Shown here: one piece after another, positions 26,965 to 37,390 of the stretch | Numbering within the stretch: the stretch's first letter is position 1 | Layout of the letters: each line of letters begins with the position of its first letter | Assembly (NCBI GenBank): GCA_963575745.1 | Contig: CAUYUJ010016713.1 | Location: forward strand, 62,001 to 126,000 | Direction: 5' to 3' | DNA: 64,000 bases | DNA from: Prorocentrum cordatum | Lineage: Eukaryota > Sar > Dinophyceae > Prorocentrales > Prorocentraceae | Notes under the pieces: generated by a model | What the model saw: the letters and a program-made list of their open reading frames with translations, nothing else | What the model was told of the DNA's origin: nothing | The model's database searches: none | Program-made: the position numbers and the translations under genes

Positions 26965-27480
26965 TCCAGCTGCCTACGGCAAGTCCCGCCACCGCGCTTG
27001 GGTTGTGGGTGCGACGCTTGGTGGGAGTTCGCTGGGATCTCGCGAGGGGCCTCTCGGGTGCCGCTTGGAGGCAGTTGATGCCTCTTGGGGGCCGTTTGGT
27101 GGGCTCGTTTTGCACTTCACGGGGGCCTCTCGGGGCCTTCTGGGAGCTTCTTGGGGGCCGCTCGGGGAGGAAGGCTTTGATTTTCGGGTCGTGCTCCATC
27201 TCCTGGGCCTCTTTTTGGGCCGTCTTGGGCTGTCTTGGGCGCCTCTTCGGCGCCCCTGACGCCATCTTGGGGCGCGCTTAGACCGCTTTGGGGCCCTTGA
27301 AAGGCCTCTGAGGTCGTTTGGGGGCGGTCTCGGGGGCGAAGAGAAATCAATGACCGTTGCCTCCTTGGGCCCCCTCTTAGGAGGCCACTCGGGGCGTTTC
27401 GGAGGCCATCTGGGGCGTCTTCGAGCGATTGTCAGGCGACTCGGGGCCTTTTTGGACCGCGCCTGGCCTTCCTCCGCTTC
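26965..27480. repeat. GGCC-box cluster with head and spacer module
   Basis: It starts with gctgcctacggcaagtcccg, continues in cttgggggccgtttggtggg-like units, contains a spacer ggctttgattttcgggtcgt at about 27173, and resumes GGCC units into the 3' end of the retroelement frame. The head recurs at 63860 and the spacer at 63962 (+) and 31330-31360 (minus). Confidence 0.8.
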
Positions 27481-28830
27481 TCTCTTCGAGGCCTTGTGGC
27501 GCTTCCAGCCCCCGCGCTTGCGACCGCGCTTGCCCCCACGCTTGCCCCCGCGCTTGCCATCCTGCGTGTCGTCCTTGGCGGCGCCCACCTTCTCGCCGCT
27601 GACCTCCCCGATCTGCGTGCCCTCCTCCACCTCCGTGTCCTCGCCCGTGCCTTTTGAGTGCGGGTCCGCCAGGTCCTCCTCCGCCGCCGTGTCTTCGATC
27701 GCGCCTTTTGAGCGCGGGTCCGCCCTGCCCTTTGAGCCGGGCCCTGGCTGCTGCTGTGGAAAGTCGTCGAAAAGTAGGGGGGGGGTCTGGTAGCGCTCGA
27801 TGGTGTCGCTGTGCCACCGTCCTGTGAGGCGTGGCGCATCTTCCACCAGGCTCTCGCCGGCCCTCGCCGCCTTATCTGCCCCCGCATTCGCCTCCTTGCC
27901 GAGCGCGTCCAGCTTGTTCTGGAGCGCGCTGGGAGGGGAGCCGTGGGCTGCTGCCTTCAGGATGCAGGCCCACGCCGCACACAGCCTGGGCGTGCACTGC
28001 CCGGCGTGGCGGGTCCTCCTCATGCCGCGCAGCCCCGCGCGGAAGCCGAGTGCCTCCAGCTCTCCTCTGCGTTGCTGGCTCAGCGGTGCGGGCGCCCCGC
28101 CGATGGCCCGCGCTCCCTGGTGAAGCCATGGGGCTCGGGCGCCGAAGGTAGTCCGGAAGTGCCCGTCTTGGTCGAAGCCGAAGAAGAGGGCCTGCTTCCC
28201 AGCCTCGAGGGGGGGCAGGCGCCGGTCCTCGCTCTTGACCTCGATGAGCGCCCAGTGGAAATTGTCGGGCGCCATCTTGAAGATCAGGTCATTCAGCGGC
28301 CTGAGCATCTCCGTCCCGAGGATTGGCTGTCTCCACTCCTTGTCATCGCCGAGGCCCTGCGCCTCGATCCCGGCCAACGTGATGCGGTTCAGCAGGCTCC
28401 GAACCCTCCGGCGCTCCGCCTCGGTGAGCGGGGTCTCGCCTCTGGCGTTGAAATCGGCCGCCTGCTCGTCGGAGACGTCGTAAGGCAGGGGGCCCTGCAG
28501 CGGAACGTGCTCGTGTCGCCCCGAGCACTTCCTCGCCAAGGCGAGGGCCCACGGGTACAGGCCTCTGCTCACGAGCCACATCGTCAGCTTCCGGTACCTC
28601 TTGCTCGGCTGGTCCGGGGGCGCTAGGCCCCACTCGCACATCGCGATCGTGATGATCTTCGCCCCCGTCCTCTCGATGAGGAGTTTGATGCGCTTGTGGT
28701 CCCAGATCTTGGGGTACCGTCCGTTCCTGCAGCTGGACTCGAGGAGCCACTCTCGGTCGTTCACGTCGAGCCGCTCGGCGACGTCGGCCGCGAACTCGCT
28801 GCAGACGTTCCGTTCGAGGTCACCTCCTCC
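27350..28830 (-). pseudogene. C-terminal part: cytosine-methylase-like region of a retroelement
   Basis: The frame reads NVCSEFAADVAERL, EWLLESSCRNGRYPKIWDHK, then CEWGLAPPDQPSKRYRKLT and CSGRHEHVPLQG. This order (WxxES/NP...LW..., C.(F/W)GL...P.KK.T..., C.G.H.H..L.G) matches, as I recall it, the C-5 cytosine methylase-like region carried by dinoflagellate retroelements. The methylase catalytic PC motif is not present in the visible part. Beyond residue 300 the frame becomes Lys/Arg-rich and finally runs into GGCC-box repeat (below about 27.48 kb), so the true C-terminus lies before that. Confidence 0.45.
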
Positions 28831-30004
28831 GGGTCGGTGCCGTCGCCGTCAGGCTCCTCGAATGTTCGTGCCCCTCCGCTCGCCAGCATCCAGGCCGAGT
28901 GGGTAATGCGCGGCGGCCCCAGCTGCCAGACGTTCGCCTCCTCCGGGCCCGGCGCCGCGCCCGCGTCCAGCAGGATGCGCTCCCGCACCTCTGGGCGCAG
29001 CACGTTGTGGTCTGCCCGCGGCCCTGTCTGTGAGAGCGGCTGCTCGTAGAGCTCCACGGACTCTGACGCAGGGAATCCGGCATCGGCCATCGCCGCTGAC
29101 CAGCGCCCTGTGCTGGCGAAGATCTCCCTCGCCCTGACACCCCACGCGAACGCGGGTCGGCGCAGCAGGGGCACCAGCTGCTGAAAGTTCAAATCCTCCT
29201 CCACCGCTGTCGTCGGGGTCTCGCCGCCTGCGCCTTCCCTAATCTCGCATACTGCAGCCTGCTGACGCTTGCAGTGGGCGCAGGGCGGTGGGCAGCTGGG
29301 AATAACAGGGCCTGCCGCGTCCTCGGTCTCCAGGTACATCTCCCAGCCGGTCGTGAGGCGTTCTCGCAACTCCTTCCCGGCCAAGGCCCAGGTCTTGATC
29401 ACCTCCCCGGTGGCCTGCCGTCCGTCGATCCCGGGCGGGGGTCGGTGCATGCGCATGTGTCCCTTGTGGATCATCGCGTGGAGCTCGCGCTGCCCGACCT
29501 TCTGAGGCAGGAGGGTGTCCAGGCCCAGCTGGTTCCAGTGGTTCACCCTCCAAACACGGAGCGTCACGTCCTGGGGCTCCGGGAGGGTGAACAGCGTGAT
29601 GCATCAGAAATCCTTATCGTGATGGGGCATCAGCGCGTCATGACAGCACATCCTCAGCTCCGCCTCCCGCGGAGAGACAAAGGGAGGTGGGTCGCCCAGC
29701 GCAGCAGCGGTAGCCGTCGCCTGGCCCCAGAGGGACCGGCGAAGGACCACGGCCAACTCGCGCACCTCGGTGATGGACGGGTCGTGGCCGTGCTCGCCCA
29801 AGAGCGCGCCCGCCAGATGTAGGACCAGGCGCTGCCGCTCCTCGTAGGCGTCGGCCGGGGGCCCCAGGCGTGCTGCGAGCTCCGGCTCCAAGGGCAGCTT
29901 GTCTTGATAGTCCCGATACCGCCACGCCTGACCGAGCAGCTTCACGGTCCCCGTGCCAGTCTCGCGGGCCTCGTCCCAGGCCGCGGGGCTGATCACCACG
30001 TCGG
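28761..30004 (-). pseudogene. Middle part of the broken polyprotein, one in-frame TGA
   Basis: The frame runs DVVISPAAWDEARETGTGTV to HHDKDF, meets TGA at 29604-29606, and continues in the same frame as CITLFTLPEPQDVTLRVWRV through 28830. The sequence on both sides of the stop is protein-like, so the stop is probably a nonsense mutation. A Cys/His cluster (CPPCAHCKRQQAAVC) lies at about 29.25-29.30 kb in the second half. I do not recognise a domain. After PEEVTS near 28825 the homologous reading moves to another frame (GDLERNVCSEFAADVAERLD). Confidence 0.45.
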
Positions 30005-31086
30005 GCTCCGGGCTCCCCGCCCAGGTTGCCTGCTTTGGCGCCTATCCCGTCCAGCACCGCGCCCGCCTCCTCCGCGAGAGTGGGCACTCCATCGCGGGTG
30101 GCCTCCAGCAGCGCCTGCTCCAGCTCGAGCATGGCCCCCTTTGCTTTGGCCTGGGTCAGCCTGGCCAGGATGTGGGACTTGAGGTAGTCGCTGGTCTCTT
30201 GGAGCTTGTCGAGCACGCCGCTGCTCTGCACCTCGTCGATCAGAGTCTTCCGCTTGATGGCCTCGGAGTGGTCGCACTTGCTGGTGCTGTACACCCAGGG
30301 GCGGTCCGCATGGGCGTCGAGGAGCCAGGAATGGTCTGGCCCCTGTACTGCCTCCCTCAGGCCGTTCTCCATCGCGGTGCATTGAACCTCGTCGTAGGCT
30401 GCCGGCGCGCTCCAGTCGACCGCTGGGCCGGCGCAGCCCTCGCGCTTCGGCGGGGCCCCCGCCGCGGCTTTGGGTTGCGCCTGCGCGGCTCCCGCCTGCG
30501 CTTGCGCGGCGCCAGCTCGCTTGGACTCGTCCTCGCTCTTGGCCTGTGCGCGCAGCTGCTGCGCGCGCCCGCCCTCGTCCTTCGGCCCCGCGCGAGTCCC
30601 GGACTTCAGGCCTCCGCGCTTGACCAACTGTGCTTGCACGGTCCAGTGCAGCCCCCCCATGCCCTTGATGGCCTCGTGCGCATGTGCGCATGTCTGGTTG
30701 GTCTTGGCGCAGCCCATCCACGTGCACGCATCCCAGCACAGGATCTTGCCTGCCTGGTTGCGTGGGGCGTGCTGCGCCGACTCTGTGATCTCCCCTGCGG
30801 CGAGCCTCTTCCCCGCGGGGTAAGCCTTCTTGGCCGGCGTCCCACTGGCGGGTGTCTTCGGCTTCCTGGGCCGTCTCCCGGCGCCGGCCTTCTCGCCTGC
30901 CTTTGGCGGCGGGAAGCTCACGCCTGGGAGCCGCCCAGCGTCCTGCTCAGCGTCTCCCTCGGCGCCCCCAGCGCGGATCGGGCCTTTCGGGCCCAGGCCG
31001 TGCAAGCTGCGGTTGAAGAGCTTGCGCAACTTCCGCTCGTTCCGAGGGATGCAGACGATCTCCAAGAAGCCCCAAAAGGCCCCCAA
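30005..31086 (-). pseudogene. N-terminal part: basic region and CCCH zinc finger
   Basis: The frame starts near a GGCC repeat; recognisable sequence begins at RNERKLRKLFNRSLHGLG. A Lys/Pro-rich linker follows, then CWDACTWMGCAKTNQTCAHAH, a C-x8-C-x6-C-x3-H CCCH finger of the RNA-binding type, followed by an Ala/Gln-rich region and the helical segment KLQETSDYLKSHILARLTQ. Homology to the next frame is cut at about 30005 by a tandem seven-base duplication (gagcccg twice on the minus strand). Removing one copy would restore the frame GGEPDVVISPAAWDE. A gag-like role is possible but unproven. Confidence 0.5.
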
Positions 31087-31480
31087 GAGGCGTCCAAAGA
31101 GGCCACCAAGAGGCCAAAATCATGAAATTCTTATCGGAAAACGTACATGTTTAGCATACGCGGCTTTTCGGCTTTCACGGTGTTGAAGACGGTCCACGAG
31201 GCCCCCAAGACCGCCTCAAGACGGCCCAAGAGGCTCCCAAGAGTCCCCCAAAACGGCCCAAGAGGGCCCCAAGACGGCCCCAGAGGCGCTCAAGACGGCC
31301 CAAGAGGGCCCCAAGACGGCCCCAAGAGGGGGACCACGAACCGAAAAGTCTAGCCTTTCGCCCCAAGAAGCCCCCAGGAGGCCCAAGAGCCCCCCAAGAA
31401 CCCCCAAGAGGCCCCCAAGAGGCCCCCCAAAGGGAACCAAAAGGACCCCAATAGGACCCCCAAGAAGGCCGAGAGACGCC
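31055..31480. repeat. GGCC-box cluster (minus sense)
   Basis: ccaagacggccccaagaggc-type units, the reverse complement of the + clusters, interrupted at 31110-31190 and carrying the minus-sense spacer at 31330-31360. It abuts the start of the CCCH-finger frame. Confidence 0.85.
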
Positions 31481-32640
31481 AAGTAAAGAGCGATCGGTAA
31501 CGCAAAAAGCTCTTCACACCAAGGCTCCCAAGAGCAAACGGTGACGTAAACAAGCTGATAGACCAAGGCTCCCAGCAGAGAGCGGTGATGTAATCAGTTC
31601 CTGACACCAAGGCCCAGCCAAGGCTCAGGAAACGGGCGGCAGCGCAGTAATCACTGAACACCAAGGCTCCCAAGAGCGAGGGGTGACGTAACAAGCTCTC
31701 AACGCCAAGGCTCCCAGTACGAACGGTGGTGTGAGTAATTCCGGTTTCTGTTTCTGAAGCGCTCTTTCCGTTTCTGTGCCGGCCCAGGTGTCGGTGTCTA
31801 GTGGGCCCCCGGGCCATTCATTTTCTCGTTTGGCAGTGGGCCCCACGGTCAAATGCCCCCCAGATTCTCGTTTGACATTGGCAGTGGGCGCCACTGTCAA
31901 ATGGTTCCCTGGGACTCCCCGCGTTGGGGGAAGGGTATTCTGACCCTGGGCCCCCCCTGAGACCTGCCCCAGGGACCCCCCGCCCACAGCGGGGAAGGGA
32001 TCAAAAGGATGGGCCTTCCCCTCGAATCAACTAAGACGTTGCTCAATTTCGCTGTGGCCGGCGCGCTTGAGGGGGGGGGGCGGCGACGGCGGCGTCGACG
32101 ACGACCAGTCCAACGAAATAGCGTCTCTCACACGCCGACAGGGTCGGCAGATTTGGGGCCCTTACGCGACTAGAATCATAAGAATATCGGATGCAGAGTA
32201 CATCGAACTTTCCAGGACCTGGGGAACACTCCACTTCGTGGCTCGGGGCACGGTGGTGGATATGCCAGTGCATAACAGGAGAGAAAGGAGTGGATGATGA
32301 GGCCGTGCAGGAGGACGAGGAGGCGCGGAGGCAGGACGAAGAAGCCGGGGGAAGGGCAGAGGGGAGATTGGGAACTGAACGGGATGGGCCATGGGCCAGA
32401 GGGAGGGTGGACGAGGGGGAGGGCACAGGAAGGAGGAGGGCGGAGGTGGAAGAGGAAAAAGGATAGAGGAAGGAGAATTTGGCTCAAGTTCTGGCCCGTG
32501 AGAACCTTAGGAGGCATGGCCCGTACCAGAAGAAGACAATGCAGCTTCCTGATACCATGCCAGGCCACTTTTCGCGTTTTCTGTTATCTAAATGGCTGCG
32601 CCCTCTGCCAGCCCCAGGCTAAACCATCTTTTGGCTACAT
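31481..32640. other. No gene recognised between retroelement and membrane gene
   Basis: 31480-31720 holds a degenerate repeat around acaccaaggctcccaagagc (about five copies, spaced about 60 bp). The rest is mixed, with a purine-rich stretch at 32290-32470 and the possible spliced-leader relic at 32478. Confidence 0.5.
32478..32488 (+). other. Possible relict dinoflagellate spliced-leader 3' end
   Basis: TTTGGCTCAAG is identical to the last 11 bases of the 22-nt spliced leader trans-spliced onto dinoflagellate mRNAs; with one substitution the match extends to 13 bases (aatttggctcaag). It is followed within 30 bases by an ATG (32516) opening a 45-codon frame, MARTRRRQCSFLIPC to SFGYIRAV. It could be a trace of a retroposed mRNA. 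It is the only such match seen on either strand, and a chance match at a few percent cannot be excluded. Confidence 0.35.
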
Positions 32641-32644
32641 TCGG

Positions 32645-32890
32645 GCAGTATAGAGGGCCATCTTAGGATATCATGGGGCCGCTCGGGGGCATATCTTGTG
32701 GCAGCTGGGGCCACATTCGGGCCATCTTGGGGAATATTGGAGTTTTCTTGCGGCCTTCGGGGCCAATGTTTGGACTCGTTGGGCGGGCACCTTGGGGCCG
32801 TCTTGGGTAATCTCTGCATGTGGTCAATGGTGTCCTGCCTTCCTCATGACTTCCTGTGGCTGTGTTCGAGGCCTCTTGGTCCATCTTAGC
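32645..32890. repeat. GGCC-box cluster (+ sense)
   Basis: Units such as tcttggggaatattggag and ggggccgtcttgggtaatct, ending about 160 bases before the start codon at 33052. Confidence 0.7.
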
Positions 32891-33051
32891 CGCGCGGTAG
32901 CATCCTAATGTAAATCCTGGGGCAAATTAAAGCGGCCAGGAAGTTGAGCCCCCCCTCCCAAGGTTGTCTTTGTTAGTTGTTGCGTCGCCGCGGTAGACCT
33001 CACAGCCTTGGCTCCCCCAAGGGGGCCAGCTGATTTTTTATCGGTGTACTG

Positions 33052-33996
33052 ATGTGGCGGTGGTTGTTGAAGTTCAAGCGTTGGCAGGAGTGTGTCCACA
33101 GCATTGGACTCGGCTTCTGGTTGCAGTGGTACAATCCGTTTTTGCTCGGCCTCACTACAGTGACCATTTGGTCGTTGCGGGAGGTAATTCATTATGCTGT
33201 CTTACCAGGCGAACAGACAGCTCGTAACGTGCGGGAGCAATACAATACGACTCATTCGTTGATTCACGCGACGGCGCACAATCATTCGTGCCTAGCGTTC
33301 AACGATATCGATCGCTACGTGGAGTGTATGCGAATCCCCAGTTGGCTCTCTGAACTGAATATGTTCTGCAATATCTTCGGACTTCTGGCCTTTGTAATTG
33401 CAGGCTTCCACATATTTAGCAAGTTCATCCAGGACTCTCGCGAAGTGGCTCTGCAGCACAGCTCGATGCAGCATATCCAGTACACTCTGCCGCCGAGGGT
33501 GAACTGGCTGTTGCTGCTCGTCATGGCTCCGATGGTTTTCGTGGCCATGTCGATGCACGCGTCTTGCTCCCTGTGGATGATAGTGACAGGAAGCGGCGGC
33601 GACCTCGGAGGCACGCTGCCATTCACGGAGGTGCAGCAATTGGCCCTCTATGACCAGAGCTTGGCGTTCGCGGAGCTCTTCCAGTTCACGTCGGTCTACG
33701 CTTTCGCCCGGATCTGCCAGTCTTTTCTATCCCAGCGCTTGGAGGACGCTTCCGCGCCCCTGAGGGGTGAGAAGGCGGAGAACCTGCAGACGATAGCGAA
33801 GCAGTACAGAACGCTGATCAGGCTGGCGGGGTTTCTGGGCGTGTGGGCGTACATAGTCGTGGGTGTCGTGCAGTGCATGATCACGGTGGTCTTCACTGAA
33901 ATGCAGTTCTGGACCGAGCGTGAGATCTCGGCCTCGCTCTTGGAGTTGGAGGCGTCTTTGTTTACAAATTTAGAGAACATATCGAAGACGCTTACG
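33052..33996 (+). CDS. Multi-pass membrane protein, exon 1 (tentative OSTalpha/TMEM184-like)
   Basis: ATG at 33052 is the first Met after an in-frame TGA and opens 315 codons to the proposed donor. Hydrophobic spans include WYNPFLLGLTTVTIWSL, NMFCNIFGLLAFVIAGFHIF, WLLLLVMAPMVFVAMSMHA, an amphipathic-hydrophobic span YDQSLAFAELFQFTSVYAFA, and FLGVWAYIVVGVVQCMITVV. With the three spans of exon 2 this gives about seven to eight. The order and the YDQSLAFAELFQFTSVYAF segment recall the YEAFVIYSF region of the OSTalpha/TMEM184 (DUF300) seven-TM family; that link is weak and by eye. Earlier exons, or a start inside (cag|TGG at about 33127), remain possible. Past 33996 the open frame runs into repeat sequence and is not counted. 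Confidence 0.7.
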
Positions 33997-36900
33997 GCGA
34001 ATCACCGCCGCCCCCTGCCTTTTGGGAAGAGCCTCTGTGGCGAATCGTTGGGCCCGAGCTTGGCTAATCTATCGGACTATGTGTTCCCCCAGCCGCTCTG
34101 GAAACTATTAGTAGGATCCGGAGGGAATGAAAGAGTAGGTGGAAGAGAAGTAGGAGGAGCAGGGCTCGAGGGCTCTATGGGAGCCTCTTTGGCCAATCTT
34201 GGGGCCTCTTGGAGGCGTCTTGAGGGCCTCCGTGGGCCTCTCAGAAGCCTTTAGGGCTGTCTTGGGGACCTCTTTGGCCGTCTTAGGGCGTTCCTGGCCC
34301 GTCTGACGTCGTCGGGAGCCATCTTGGGAGCCTCTCTGAACCGACTTTCTCGAGGCACTTTAAGGCCGTCGTAGAGACATTTTGGGCGTCTTGGAAGCCT
34401 CTTGGGCAGCCTTGGGGCCCTCTTAGTGACCGTCTTGGGGGCTTCTTGGGCCATCTTGGAGGCCTCTTGGGCGATCTTGGCGGCGACCTTGGGAGCCTCT
34501 TGGGCGGTCTTCAGCCGTCGGAAGGCCGAGCAGTAGCCAATACGAACAATCCGTCAAAAACCTAAGGGCAATCTACGATTGTTGCCTATTCAGGCCTTCC
34601 TGCATACCCTTTTGGAGACCTCTGGGGCCGTCTTGGAGGCTTCTTGGGGGCCTCTTGGGCCGTCTTGGGCCGTATTGAGGCCATCCTAGGCAGCCTGGGG
34701 TGCATCTTGGGCTGTCTTGGCGGCATCTTGAGGCCATCTTAGCCGTCTTGGAGGCCATCCTGGCCGTCTTGGAGGCCATCTTATCCGTCTTGGAGGCATC
34801 TTGGGTGCCATCTTGGGCCATCTTGGCTGTCTTAGAGGCAAGTGGGCAGTTGTTCTGCGGATTGTGCGGCCTTTCGGGTGGCCGGCGTAATGGACCGAAG
34901 CCCCAGGGGGAGTTCTTTTGGAAAAAACCAAAACCAAACATTGTACCAAATCCTTGACGCTTCGCGCATCCCCACTAAACCATCCAGAAACAGATCGCCA
35001 GGCGAGTTGCTTTGATCAGGAAGTGTAGAAGCATGCAGTGCAACAACCGCCTTGGAAGTATTTTCTCGGAGGTCTCTTGCAGCCTTATTGGGTCTCTCTT
35101 GGGGTCCTCGCGGAGCCACTTGGGGCCCTCTTGGGGCTCGTTGGGGGTCTAGGGGGCCTCCTGGGACTCTTTGGAGGGGCCTGGGGCCTGGTAGGCCTCT
35201 TGGGGCCATCTTGGCCCCTGAGGCTCAAAAAGGTCCTCCACTCGGAGGTTCAAACGTGTCGTGAGGCCCTCTGGAGCCGTTCTTGGAGCGCTCTTGGGGC
35301 CGTCTTGGAGCTTTCTAAGGTCCCTCGTGGGGCTCCCTTGGGCCGTCTTGGACGCATTTGGGGGCCTCTGAGGCCCATCGGAAGCGATAAGGCGAGAAGG
35401 CAGAAATCATACACTTTCCTGAGGTGTTGGAGCAATTTTGGCCTCTTGGAGAGGTCTGGGTTCCTTGGAGGGCTCGGGGGGCACTTAAAACCATCTCGGG
35501 GCCGTCCTGAGGCCTCTTGAATGTGTGTCGGCGGCTATATTGAGCCATCTTGAGTTATCTTGAGCTATATTTGATACCATCTTGGGGTTTCTCAGGCCCT
35601 CATGGAGCCATCGTGGGCGATCTTGGAAGCTTCAACGCCTCGAGCCCCCCCCCCTCGCAGGCCCAGGGGAGGGGGTAGGGGAGGCACCCCTGTGGCATGA
35701 CCACAGTAGGCGTCGGATCGAAGACGCCTAAGGCGAATCACCGCCGCCCCCTGCCTTTTTAGAAGCGCCTGCGTGGCCAAAGGTGGGGTTTGAGTTTGGC
35801 CAAGCTAACGGGCCACGCGTTCCCCGAGTGGGTTTCGAAAGCCTCTGGGGAACACGGAGTCGGGCGAGCTATCGGACCAGGTGGTTACGGAGCTTTCGGG
35901 CCTTCCTGGAGGACGTCTTGGAGGGGTCTTGGGCCGTCTTGGAGTCCCTTTGCGGGCCTTTTGGGAAGTCTAAGGCCAGCTTGAGGCCATCTGGGGCAGT
36001 CTTGGAAGCATCTTGGGGCCATCTTCGCTGTCTTGGAGGCCTTCTTGGCCATCTTTGAGGCATCTTGGAGGTCATCTTGGCCGTCTTGGAGGCCATCTTC
36101 GGCGTCTTCGGGGCCATCTTGGGCCGTCTTGGGCTCTTCTTGGGCCCTCTTGGCGGCCTCTTGAGCTGTCATGGGGCCATCTTGGAGGCCTCTTGGGCGC
36201 TCTTGGGACGATTCTGGGGGCCTCTTGGGCCGTCGGAGAGCTGATAAGAAGAACATGCCAAAATCCTTCAAACACCTAGGATAGATAAATGATTGTTGCT
36301 CTTTCGGGCCTTCCTGGAGGACGTCTTTGAGCGCTCTTGGGCCGTCTTGGAGGCCTCTTCTGGGCCTTTCGGGCCGGCTTAGACCATCTTGAGGCCATCT
36401 GGGGCCGTCTTGGGTGCGTTTTGGGACCATTTTAGCCGTCTTGGATGCCATCTTGGCCGTCTTTGAAGCATCTTGGAGGACTTCCTGGGCCATCTTGGCC
36501 GTCTTGGAGGCCATCGTAGGCCATCTTGGAGCAAGAGAGGCAGTGGCAAACGGATGTTCGGGAACATTCTGGGACCTTGGCGGGCTGGGACGAAGCCCCA
36601 GGTTGAGTTCTTCTGGAAAAAAACAGAACCAAAAGTGAAAGGGTGCAGCACGCCAGGTACCCCTGTGATGAACAAGGGGCGGCGGATCTAGTAGCCTTCG
36701 GCCTATCCCGCCACTATGCCCAGGTTGTTGGTCAGGCATCTTGGCTGCCTGTTTTGATGTCGTGGTAGGCCTCCTGGTAGCCTCTCGGAGGCGTTTTTGG
36801 GATGTCGTGGGACCTTCGGAGACCTTTTAGGGACTCTTTTGGGCCTCCTGGGTGCCTCTTGGGGCTTCTTATGGGCCTGCTGGCGGTCTCGGGAGCCATC

Positions 36901-37390
36901 TTGGGGCGGAGGGCTAGAAATGACAGTGGGCCTCTTGGGCCCGTCTTGGGCCTTCTGGGGGCCTCTTGGGCCGTCTTGGGGCGATAGTGGTTGCTTCTTG
37001 GCTGTCTTGTAGCGTTGGGAGCCCGAAAAGGCAAGAACGCTAACATCTTACCAAGTGTTGTTCAACAACCAAACGCCACTCTATGACTTTTGCATCTTGG
37101 GGCCCTCTTTGGGGACGTCTTGGAGCCCTTTTGGGGCGTCTTGGGGGCTTCTTGGGCCGTCTGGAGTCCGTCTTCAGTTCGTCTTACGCGTCTCGGAGAC
37201 TTGTGGGACCGTGTTGGGGGCCTCTTGCGATCTTCTTGGCATGCTTGGGGCCCTCTGTTTTGGGGTCCTCTGGCCTCAGGAACGGCCACGCGAGGAACCC
37301 CAGGAGCGCCTGAGAGCGCGCAGGAGCGCCTGGAAATCGGGGCTGTGAGCCCCTTGTTCGGACATTTGCAACACCCACCATTCAACGCAG
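33997..37390 (+). other. Intron of the membrane-protein gene (about 3.4 kb, non-GT donor)
   Basis: Exon homology-like sequence ends at ISKTLT. The next base pair is GC (gcgaatcacc), giving a GC-AG intron ending at aacgcag|AGG with phase 0 preserved. A GA donor two bases later (gc|gaatca) with acceptor ctgag|GGC at 37410 also keeps the frame. The intron consists almost wholly of GGCC-box repeats and contains two copies of a module starting atcgaagacgc...ggcgaatcacc (33981 and 35718), the first of which overlaps the exon end. Confidence 0.6.
34170..37260. repeat. GGCC-box clusters filling the membrane-gene intron
   Basis: Clusters at 34170-34850, 35040-35620, 35880-36560 and 36740-37260, separated by recurring spacers: ccccaggg.gagttctt.tggaaaaaacc (34900 and 36597), and fragments of ccttcaaacaccta type followed by gattgttgc (34552 and 36262; again at 39872). 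Confidence 0.85.

Larger units (their letters stand above)
27350..31086 (-). mobile_element. Broken retroelement-like coding block (CCCH finger, methylase-like region)
   Basis: Three minus-strand frames follow each other as if once a single polyprotein: 31086 to about 30005 (CCCH finger), about 30005 to 28825 with one TGA at 29604-29606, then about 28825 to 27350. Two frameshifts join them. The last part resembles the cytosine-methylase-like region seen in dinoflagellate retroelement polyproteins. Neither RT nor integrase is visible, and no LTRs were found. GGCC-box repeats abut both ends (26.99-27.48 and 31.06-31.48 kb). Calling it a retroelement is inference from domain style and decay. Confidence 0.5.

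Noticed and set aside
33997-34254. Extension of membrane-protein exon 1 to the stop at 34252
   Set aside because: After ISKTLT the sequence matches the intronic repeat at 35733 and then GGCC-box units, so it is intron.
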